10,799 nt of DNA, from the NCBI GenBank assembly GCA_027577415.1, contig JANBQS010000889.1:1-10799 (forward strand), in the 5' to 3' direction. Each line of letters starts with the position of its first letter. Position 1 is the first letter of the stretch. The notes beneath the pieces are model-generated. The model was not told where the DNA came from. It searched no databases and saw nothing but the letters and a program-made list of their open reading frames with translations. The translations under genes and the position numbers were made by a program. Of this stretch, positions 1-6,541 are shown piece by piece. The stretch comes from Coemansia sp. RSA 922. Its lineage: Eukaryota; Kickxellomycota; Kickxellomycetes; Kickxellales; Kickxellaceae.

Positions 1-179
1 TTGAGAACGTGGAAGCGCAAGCACCACGTCTTTTCGTCTGGGCCATGCCAGTAGTACTTGATGATTGTAGCAATTGTACCAGATGACACAAAGGCAATGT
101 TTTTCAAGCGACCCAGCACGCTGTTATCCGTCCGCAGGCGCAGAGTCAGAGGAACAAAGCACCTTTCCGCGTGTTTCAT
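1..179 (-). CDS. Partial 5' end of outward-facing membrane-anchored protein, possibly alpha/beta-hydrolase (left copy)
   Basis: Reading leftward, an ATG at 179-177 opens a frame that stays open to the window edge (59 complete codons). A TAG lies directly before the ATG, so this is the first Met unless that TAG is a splice acceptor. The protein begins MKHAERCFVPLTLRLRTDNS, followed by a mildly hydrophobic stretch (residues 28-40) and the motif YYWHGPDEKTWCLRFHVL. The same start occurs in inverted orientation at 10627. Over the 173 shared coding bases I count three differences: two are silent and one changes residue 17 (Thr here, Met there). That pattern supports coding. The GP....W.LRFH pattern recalls the segment before the catalytic domain in fungal alpha/beta-hydrolase fold-3 esterases, but no catalytic motif lies inside the window, so the family is a guess. 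Confidence 0.5.
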   Translation of the reverse strand, partial: MKHAERCFVPLTLRLRTDNSVLGRLKNIAFVSSGTIATIIKYYWHGPDEKTWCLRFHVL

Positions 180-685
180 CTAGTAATACTTGTACAAATG
201 TTATGATACTAATAAAAGGCAAACAGTTTGGCGGGTGTAATACAAGAAATCTGTGTCCAGTAGACCTAGTGAAGTGGAAGGTTGTTATTGCACCCTGAAT
301 GAAAGCGTATAGCACAGCTATTACTACTTCAAATGTCATTACGTTCTACAATGTTACTGCCGCAATTTTATAGCGCAATTTTTGTAGCGAATATTGTTTC
401 TCTCCTCTTACCCATGCACGCATAGCGCTACACTAACCAGTTACGACCTCACTCCAATCATCGCACTACTGCCCGTCCCTCTTTAGCAGACCATTGTCTG
501 CCGGTACGGTACAGCAGCCTGGTAGATACCTTATTCTTACTTTACAACCCCTTTATTTAATACAGTCGATAAATATTCGACACTTTCCTGAAGGGCTTTC
601 TAATTGACACTGCTGACAGGCCTAAGAAGCCCCTGCCAACAGCGAATGCTTTATAGGCATGTGGATTAATAGCAGATCCCTACTA
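7..685. repeat. Left arm of inverted repeat (interrupted at 393-640)
   Basis: Bases 7-392 match the reverse complement of 10414-10799 without gaps, with 16 differences counted by eye (about 96% identity). After an extra 248-bp segment the match resumes at 641-685, against 10376-10420 reversed, at lower identity. It fades just after a GATCC motif. The outermost 59 bases (7-65) are identical to 10741-10799. The arm contains the start and upstream region of the outward-facing gene, so it is best read as half of an inverted segmental duplication. The first six bases have no counterpart only because the window ends on the other side. Confidence 0.93.
393..640. mobile_element. 248-bp insertion-like segment flanked by 7-bp direct repeats
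   Basis: The left arm carries this segment and the right arm does not. It is bounded by the heptamer AGCGAAT at 386-392 and again at 641-647, while the right arm has a single copy. That is the footprint of an insertion with a 7-bp target duplication, or equally of a deletion between short direct repeats in the right copy. The segment has no ORF of note and no clear terminal inverted repeats. A sub-segment 395-641 starts TGTT and ends AACA, with an AT-rich TTTATTTAAT stretch at about 552-561, which resembles a small solo LTR. However, the bases flanking that version do not form a clean 5-bp duplication. The element class is unresolved. Confidence 0.4.
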
Positions 686-854
686 CATCGACATAGAACT
701 GCGAGTGGCGGCAAATATTCAAATATGGTGGTTGCAAGAAGTTATTCAAAGTCAAAATTTATACGATCCAGCCTAATGTAGGGCTTGGCGTCTAACAGAT
801 ACCAGCATAGCTAACTCAAAGATTAAACCAAACAATCAGAAAGTGATAACATGT

Positions 855-2270
855 CTACTTCCGCTTGTTGCTAGGCTTGCCGCCCTTGGCGGGTTTAGAT
901 GGGGCAAACTTGCTCTTAGTGGGCTTGGTCTTCTTTGGCGCAACGGATTTGCTGGTCTTCGAGCGCTTGGCTGGCTTGCGCTCTTCCTCGGCGTAGTCCT
1001 CCTCGTCTTCTTCCATATCGGCATCGCGCGCACCCTCATCTTCGTCGTCGCTCTCTTTGTATTCGTCGGCACCAAAGTCGTCTGCCGAGGCACGGGGTCT
1101 TGTAGACTTTGGGAGCGCAATCTTTGCCTCCGGCTCGACGTCCGAGTGGTCGTTAGGGGCCATGTCTGATTCGGCCTCGGACATTGAGTCATACTCGTCG
1201 TCATAGTCGTTCTTGTCGTCATCGCTAGTCTTCTCATTCTTAGCCGTGTTTACCTTCCTCGACTTGACCTTCTTCTTGCGCTCAACATTCTGCTCCTGCT
1301 CCTGGCGGCGGCGAGCCTGTCTGGTGAGCTTGATCTGACGCATCCGTGCCTCCTTCTCCAGCTGCGACTTTGTCTTGTGCAAGTAGTTGTGGTACAAAAT
1401 CTCTCCCTCGCAAAGCCCGCCCTCGATCTTCATTAGGCGCAACTCCATACGGGGGCCAAGCTCCAACAGGCGGATAGCGCGCTGCTCGTTCTTTGTGTTG
1501 CCACGACCCACGTAGTCCTGAGGCAACGTGACCGAGTTCTCAGGCCCATCTTCAACGTCACTCTCCGAGGCAAAAGCCTCGCGAAGCACGTACTCACTGA
1601 TGTCGTCGTAGCCGGCTAGCGAGGGCAAGTTTTTAGCCATAATAACCCGCTTCACGCCCTTGGTGACGCCGACGGGCTTGACCACGATGGTAAAGTGCCG
1701 GAAGTCAACCATACCCGTGGCTTCGTTGTAGTTGAACAGAACCACGCGACGCGCGTCCGACAAGTGCATCGTCGACGGGTTGATCGCGGGGAACATGTTT
1801 TGGAGCATCGCCGTCATAAGCTTCAGCTCCTTGCCCTTCTCCTCTCCAGCAAAGTTGTTGAGAATAATCAGCGGCGACGTCTTGTACTCAGCGTCCGACA
1901 CGTGCGGCGTCCGTTGCAGTTTCAGACAGTCCTTGGCCAGCGAGTACTTGTTGACGCGGAAGTACAGCGTAGGTCCACGGGGGATACGCCCGATACGCAA
2001 ATTCGTACCAGCCTCTGTTTGAGAGAACAACATCAAGTGCGTCAGTCCGAGCTGGCTGCTTACTGCAATGTAGTCCTTGATCTTGTTCGTCTTGCGCTCC
2101 TTCAGCTTGCTGGCGGTGTTGGGCTCCATGACGTGCCGCACATCGCTGACTAGAGCGCCTACAGAACGACCCACACCGCCTGACTTTACCACCAGTGTCT
2201 TGGGGATCTTCTCGATCTCCTCCTGGGAGGGAACGGCGTGTGTCCTCTTCTTTTTGCGACCGTGACCCAT
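855..2270 (-). CDS. SSF1: Ssf1/PPAN family ribosome biogenesis factor (Brix domain)
   Basis: This intron-free gene encodes 471 aa, close to the length of yeast Ssf1. The protein is a nucleolar assembly factor of pre-60S particles. In yeast, Ssf1 with Rrp14 and Rrp15 protects ITS2-containing 27S pre-rRNA from premature cleavage. A basic start (GRKKKR, residues 4-9) is followed by a Brix domain at roughly residues 26-294. Its hallmarks are visible: the N-terminal KSGGVGRSVGALVSDVRHVM block, IGRIPRGPTLYFRV (93-106), SPLIILNNF (132-140) and the closing LGPRMELRLMKIEGG block (271-285). The C-terminal third is low-complexity: a basic helix rich in K/R/Q (about 300-345), an acidic D/E stretch and a Lys/Pro/Ser tail ending NKRK, typical of the family. 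The start was chosen as the first Met, MGHGRKKK, which matches family N-termini. The gene is divergent from the PHD gene across a 741-bp spacer. Confidence 0.94.
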   Translation of the reverse strand: MGHGRKKKRTHAVPSQEEIEKIPKTLVVKSGGVGRSVGALVSDVRHVMEPNTASKLKERKTNKIKDYIAVSSQLGLTHLMLFSQTEAGTNLRIGRIPRGPTLYFRVNKYSLAKDCLKLQRTPHVSDAEYKTSPLIILNNFAGEEKGKELKLMTAMLQNMFPAINPSTMHLSDARRVVLFNYNEATGMVDFRHFTIVVKPVGVTKGVKRVIMAKNLPSLAGYDDISEYVLREAFASESDVEDGPENSVTLPQDYVGRGNTKNEQRAIRLLELGPRMELRLMKIEGGLCEGEILYHNYLHKTKSQLEKEARMRQIKLTRQARRRQEQEQNVERKKKVKSRKVNTAKNEKTSDDDKNDYDDEYDSMSEAESDMAPNDHSDVEPEAKIALPKSTRPRASADDFGADEYKESDDEDEGARDADMEEDEEDYAEEERKPAKRSKTSKSVAPKKTKPTKSKFAPSKPAKGGKPSNKRK

Positions 2271-3011
2271 CTTTTATATGCGCGTTAGTTTGGCTGCAAA
2301 GGTATCGCACCAGAAATAAACAATATAAGAAATTTCAAATAAAAGTAAATCAAAAGACGAAGAAGAGATACACTCGTGCTAGCTATTCGTGCGCTTTTTT
2401 TTAGTAGAGCTCTTGTGTGTGTTGCCAGATCCACGCAGCAAAATATGTTTTTTTTTTTTGCCTCGCCTAATTGTGTCAGATCAGGTTGATCCGTCACTAA
2501 GTGCATGATTGGATGGTGCTTCGTCACGTGGAAAAGCAGTTAAATTTCGGGAATGGCAGGAGACGCGCGGGCCACCACGCACGCTGGTGGGGTTGCGCCT
2601 GCCGCAATTCCCTTTGTGGCTATCTGGCCTGCCTCTCCTCCACGCCAAATACAACTTTTTATTTTCCCTCGCTTTTTTTTCCAGCACTCATTTTTTTTTC
2701 TCTTTTGCCGTCTTTTATTCTCCGCCTCTAGGACATATACTCCCGCCAGACAGGCCTAGGTATCTCGCAACCATCGGAAAGGACAAAGCCAGAGCTATCA
2801 GACTCTGTTCGCTTGCGTGGCCGCTTGCCTGCGAACCTCTTTCCCTTATAAGCCTCGCGCGCGAACTGGGCTTTACCAACTCGCGGCAGTGTAAGAAAGT
2901 AAACACAAAGCCGACTAGTCACTATCGTCGCCACTAAAGGATCGGGCTGCCGAGGGGAGTCTGCGATCCCAGGCGCACACGACACAGGCGTCTCAAGTCA
3001 CGCTAAACAGT
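2271..3011. promoter_or_regulatory. Divergent promoter region between SSF1 and the PHD gene
   Basis: No convincing gene lies in these 741 bp; the short open frames here lack conserved-looking protein. Long T runs occur on the plus strand (2395-2402, 2448-2459 and several at 2656-2700), the kind of poly(dA:dT) tract found in nucleosome-depleted fungal promoters. A CACGTG E-box sits at 2525-2530. An imperfectly spaced palindrome CCACCA-N7-TGGTGG is at 2572-2590. TTATAAG at 2847-2852 could serve as a weak TATA element for the rightward gene. Functional use of these sites is inferred only. Confidence 0.55.
2525..2530. promoter_or_regulatory. CACGTG E-box
   Basis: A perfect palindromic E-box (in context GTCACGTGG) lies about 255 bp upstream of the SSF1 start and about 480 bp upstream of the PHD gene start. 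In fungi such sites are bound by bHLH proteins such as Cbf1 or its relatives. A hexamer occurs by chance about once per 4 kb, so binding is plausible but unproven. Confidence 0.35.
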
Positions 3012-5141
3012 ATGAGTGAGGGACCAGCCATGACTGTTGGCACCTGTCAGCAGGCTGATGAGTATGAGAAGACCATTGAGTACATACGCAATCTCTGTGA
3101 AGGAAGAATCGACGTGAATGGCCATGAGCTGACGCCGCCATCGGCGAATGCCACAGGCGAGTGTGTGCGTGACTCGGCCAACGGATTCGGCAAGTCAGGA
3201 GGTGCCATGGACGACAGCCGGCCAACAAAAGCGCCTTCTGGCGAGAAAGGACCTCTGGCTATGCCGATGCTTACACCTCACTCGCGCGAGGCCTCGGCCC
3301 ACTTGACTGAGCTCTCGCCAGCAAAGCCAAGGACCAGGCAAAAGACAAACGGAGCAACCAGCCCTGCTGCCAAACCGTCCGGGTAAGCATTTTCACTTTA
3401 CACACGGATTGCATGTGAACGGCAGTGTACTAAGTGCAGCTCTTTGGACCCTGGCTTGATTTCCTTCCATTGCTTGCTCTTGTGAACTTGTAGACAAAAT
3501 GGCAAGCAAGAGAACGGAGCTGCTTGTCGGCATAATGGAGCTCCAAAAGATGCTGCCAACGATACGTGCGACACGTGCGGACAGCCAGGCCAATTCATCT
3601 GCTGCGAGTTATGCCCTCGTGTCTTCCACTTTCTGTGTGTTGAGCCGCCCATGTCTCAAGAAGAAGTAAGCAAAATTGACCACTGGTACTGTCGCGCGTG
3701 CCAGCACTTGGTAACTCGTAAGCGCAAATCTCGGGCGCACGCGAAGAACATATTCTACCCACTCTTATCAGCTCTCGAGTTCCAGAACGCCCATACGTTT
3801 TCAGTGCCCGAAGACATTCGACGACAGTTTGACGGAATCGAGGCTGACATTGACGGTACTTTTATAAACACTCGAGAAGATCGTCCACAGAGAGTCAACT
3901 TGGGAGCTGCTAATCGCGACTTTACTCGGCTGGTCGACGACCACAACACGCCGATAATGTGCTATCGGTGCGGGCTGTCGGCATTGCAGGGCCCAGTGGT
4001 GCGTTGTGACTATTGTCCGCTAAACTGGCACTGGGACTGTCTCGATCCGCCACTTTCCTCAGCACCTCCGTCGCGCAAGCGGTGGATGTGCCCCAACCAC
4101 GCAGATCATGTTATGCCTCGCCGCCACAAGTTTCGAAAGGAGCGCATTGTCGACTTGACCGACGCGCCAGAGGGTACACGCAACAGCGGGATTATTGATA
4201 TCGTAGACGACGACCCGCCCTGTCAAGAGCTGTTTGACCCCAAAGTCAAGTACCGTCTGACCAGTACCCGCATTTGCAAGGAGTTTTCCAAAAATGCGTA
4301 CGCATGTCGCGTATTCCCAGTGCCAACACCTCCAAAGCAGACATTTATTCCAGATCTGAGCATTGGGAGCGTAGAACCATTAGCCGTCGACACGATAGAT
4401 GACGACAACGACGACGATGTCGCTAAGTGGCTGCTGGCAATGACTGACTTTCAAAAGGACGTTGTGCGACACATTGCTACTCCGGAGCTTCGGGAAAAGC
4501 TGCGCTACGAGTGCCGCAAGAGACGATATGACGACCTCGAGCCAGAAGAGACCACGGTTTCCAATGATAGGGAGGACAAGATCGCATTGCTAAACGATGC
4601 GGCATTACAGATCCTTACTCCGCACATTACGTCGACTGGTTTGAACACCCCTATATTGTCGTCGACTAGCAGCGGACTGGTCAACGGCGCTGCTGAGATG
4701 TCTATTGCCATTGAACCTGATGCACAACTGTATAGCAAGCGCCGGCGTGTGTTGGAGGAGCATGGCGTGTGCGAGGCAGATTTTAAAGCCGCTGCGACTC
4801 AGCTTTTGACTGGTCGGTTGCTGAGTAATAGTGTTGGCCTGGCTACGAGTAGTTGTGCTGGCGGCGATGCTAGCCTTACACTGGCCGACAGTAGCAGCAA
4901 CAACAACCTGCATACCGAACTGACAACGGCGATCTCCAATATTGCTCTGGAGTTGCCACATTGCGAATCCGAACCATCGCAGGTCTCGATCTCCACCGTA
5001 CAAATACCAGAGTTGCCAATTGCTGTCAATGAAGTGGACGAGTCCCGCCAGGTCCAGATCGCCAGTGCATCTAATCTTATTGAAAGCCTCTTGCGAAAGA
5101 AGGGCGTCGATGCCCTTGTTGAGTTTTTGCTGAGCGACTGA
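3012..5141 (+). CDS. Double PHD-finger protein, Rco1/PHF12-like (Rpd3S histone deacetylase subunit)
   Basis: Two exons, 3012-3382 and 3494-5141, join in frame to give 672 aa, close to yeast Rco1. Rco1-type proteins are subunits of the Rpd3S/Clr6-complex-II histone deacetylase, which is recruited to transcribed chromatin marked by H3K36 methylation and suppresses cryptic initiation. Residues 1-148 are low-complexity. PHD1 is encoded by exon 2 with ligands C149, C152, C161, C164, H169, C172, C190 and C193. After a basic patch (TRKRKSRAHAK) comes FSVPEDIRRQFDGIEAD, which resembles the inter-PHD segment of Rco1/PHF12. PHD2 has C280, C283, C295, C298, H303, C306, C323 and a final His, H326, in WMCPNH. 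The rest is acidic and Ser-rich, ending in a short helix-like segment (SNLIESLLRKK). An unspliced reading from Met 3651 would cut PHD1 in half, so the spliced model is preferred. Orthology to Rco1 is by domain order and motifs only. Confidence 0.88.
3383..3493 (+). other. Spliceosomal intron of the PHD gene
   Basis: The 111-bp intron has donor GTAAGC at 3383 and acceptor TTGTAG ending at 3493. A near-consensus branch sequence TACTAAG is at 3428-3434, and a pyrimidine-rich stretch precedes the acceptor. It splits codon 124 after its second base. Exon 1 ends at a stop codon soon after the donor if read through, while splicing restores a complete PHD1 zinc-ligand set. Both facts support the intron. 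Confidence 0.88.
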
Positions 5142-5631
5142 CTCTGTGCTTAGTAGTAGACGCTTGCTGTTGTCGCTGCTGGTGGTATACCTGGATGCTC
5201 TTCTTTTGGCCTCTTTTTTTGTTGGTGAAAACATGTATATTTATCCAACTATTTGCAAATGGAAATATCGGCTGTATATTGGTACTGACATGTTGTATCC
5301 TTACTATTGAATGAATAAGCAGTGATCTGATCTTGCAACGTCCACACATGACAGCCTACTCCCAAAAAAGCTCACCTAATATCGACACCAAGGACAGCTC
5401 TTCTCTTGTAAAAAAAAAAATCATGTTATAAATAGGCTAGTAAGCCTGTGACTATCTTCCCCGCTAATTTAGCAACCCCGCACATGGAAAATGACTAGAA
5501 GCACTTGTGCTCAATAAGAGAAATGACCCCGCCTTTCGTTTTCCAGACCTTTCTTGCCTTTTCGTCGCTTCCACATTAATCAACTATTTTATTTTTTGGT
5601 CTTGTATATAGCTTAATATTTATCTAGTATC
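5142..5631 (+). promoter_or_regulatory. Intergenic region: PHD-gene 3' end and ssSPT promoter
   Basis: No gene is seen in these 490 bp. The first part is the likely 3' UTR of the PHD gene. A consensus TATA box, TATAAATAG, is at 5427-5435, about 200 bp before the first ssSPT start, and would place transcription start near 5455-5465. A second TATATA at 5605-5610 is only 22 bp from the ATG and is too close to act as a usual TATA box. An inverted repeat AGCAC-TT-GTGCT lies at 5500-5511. Confidence 0.5.
5427..5435 (+). promoter_or_regulatory. TATA box for the first ssSPT gene
   Basis: TATAAATAG matches the TATA consensus and lies upstream of the plus-strand gene starting at 5632. It implies a leader of about 170 nt. 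The assignment rests on motif and position only. Confidence 0.45.
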
Positions 5632-5880
5632 ATGTCCACTACGTCGATATCTACACAGCAGCAACGTCCGCAAAGCCTTGGCAAGAAAGTGCTTGATGAC
5701 TTTTTGATGCTCAACTACAGATACGAAGTGATAATAGGCACGTACGTATTGGATATCTGGGAGAGGATGTTGGTCAATGTCTTTCTCCTCATAATCCTAG
5801 CGTTTGTCGTGCGCACAGCCGTGACTAGCATATCCACTGGAATCAACGATATTCTCGGCAGTTTGACTAGCGTGCATTAG
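5632..5880 (+). CDS. Small subunit of serine palmitoyltransferase, ssSPT-like, copy 1 (Val type)
   Basis: This 82-aa protein is of the ssSPT family (animal SPTSSA/SPTSSB; functionally equivalent to yeast Tsc3). These ER membrane peptides bind the Lcb1/Lcb2 heterodimer and activate condensation of serine with acyl-CoA, the first step of sphingolipid synthesis. After a Gln/Ser-rich N-terminus (residues 1-16), the family core is visible: LNYRYEV (27-33), then TYVLDIWERMLVN (37-49) with the conserved aromatic, Trp-Glu and Asn positions. One transmembrane helix follows at about 48-64. The residue before Leu-x-x-Trp-Glu is Val39. The protein is longer at its N-terminus than copy 2. Its stop is 220 bp before the copy 2 start on the same strand, so the two are tandem duplicates that have diverged widely. 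Confidence 0.8.
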   Translation: MSTTSISTQQQRPQSLGKKVLDDFLMLNYRYEVIIGTYVLDIWERMLVNVFLLIILAFVVRTAVTSISTGINDILGSLTSVH

Positions 5881-6100
5881 TGGCTGAGGGGCCCAGGCCG
5901 GCTCGAGCCGATTCCGAGCTGACGGATTGGGCATTGTTGTCAGAGCCACCCTTCGATGCGCATATACACGCTTTTGGGGGATGCGGAAAACGTCGGTTGG
6001 TGTACAAAAAGTCGCAAACAAAGAGTTGTGGCTTCTTCTCTTCAAGCAATTTCACTTTTTTTTTTTTATACTTTTAATTTACAATCTTTGCTCAGATACA
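5881..6100 (+). promoter_or_regulatory. Spacer and probable promoter between the two ssSPT genes
   Basis: These 220 bp hold the 3' end of copy 1 and the leader of copy 2. A long T run followed by ATACTTTTAATTT lies at about 6056-6080. The ATG of copy 2 is preceded by TTTGCTCAG, which resembles a splice acceptor with a TTTTAAT branch-like sequence upstream. A leader intron ending at 6095 is therefore possible, but I cannot place a donor with confidence. Confidence 0.35.
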
Positions 6101-6298
6101 ATGGTCTTCAAGTCGCTAAAGAAGCTAAACTACCAGTACGAGGTCACAACTGGCTTGTACATGCTCGAGTCCTGGGAGAAGTACATTGTCAACGGCGTCG
6201 TTTGCGCGAGCTTTGCACTGGTCGCTTACACGGCCATCAACCACCTTCCGCTGCAAGGCACAGGTCTATTCCACCAAGTAGCGAGCTATGTCGCCTAA
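6101..6298 (+). CDS. Small subunit of serine palmitoyltransferase, ssSPT-like, copy 2 (Met type)
   Basis: This 65-aa protein is the closer of the two to animal ssSPTs in length and sequence. The core reads KLNYQYEVTTGLYMLESWEK (residues 8-27), then Asn31 and one transmembrane helix at about 30-47, with a short C-terminal tail. It should sit in the ER membrane and activate serine palmitoyltransferase. The residue before Leu-x-x-Trp-Glu is Met21, against Val39 in copy 1. The open frame continues upstream to 5927, but the added residues are low-complexity and T-run encoded (many Phe), and an ATG at 6101 directly begins the family-like sequence. I therefore chose 6101. It converges on the PPR gene with 243 bp between stop codons. 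Confidence 0.85.
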   Translation: MVFKSLKKLNYQYEVTTGLYMLESWEKYIVNGVVCASFALVAYTAINHLPLQGTGLFHQVASYVA

Positions 6299-6541
6299 AA
6301 GTGGAGAGGGTGCTTAATGTTAATGGTTTCACTTGGTTTGGTTTGGTCTGGCCTCCCGAGCCCAGCGGACTAACAGGCAGCAAGGCCGTGTTGAACACAG
6401 CCTGATCGTGTGAAACTGGAACAGACATATTTGAGCAGTCTAGGCCATTGCGTTTTGCTACCACACTATTGGTTTCTTTTTTTCTATACTTTCTATGTTT
6501 CTATATAATACTTTTTAATCGTGCGCAAACGTAAGCTGGCT

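Noticed and set aside
616..625. Decamer GACAGGCCTA shared with 2749-2758 in the PHD-gene upstream region
   Set aside because: The shared stretch is 10 bases with no matching flanks. It is expected by chance or too short to interpret.
843..1169. 108-aa plus-strand hydrophobic frame at the 3' end of SSF1
   Set aside because: It is antisense to the Lys/Glu/Asp-rich tail of SSF1; such codons read as Leu/Phe/Val on the other strand.
2509..2937. 142-aa plus-strand frame in the divergent promoter region
   Set aside because: It is Phe/Leu/Ser-rich sequence created by T and pyrimidine runs, overlaps other open frames of similar quality, and shows no recognisable domain or typical gene composition.
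4605..5234. 209-aa minus-strand frame opposite the PHD gene
   Set aside because: It is the antisense shadow of the C-terminal coding region of the PHD gene, with low-complexity, non-protein-like sequence.
5440..5627. Possible leader intron of the first ssSPT gene with donor GTAAGC at 5440
   Set aside because: The donor lies only a few bases downstream of the TATA box, before the expected transcription start, so it is unlikely to be in the transcript from that promoter.
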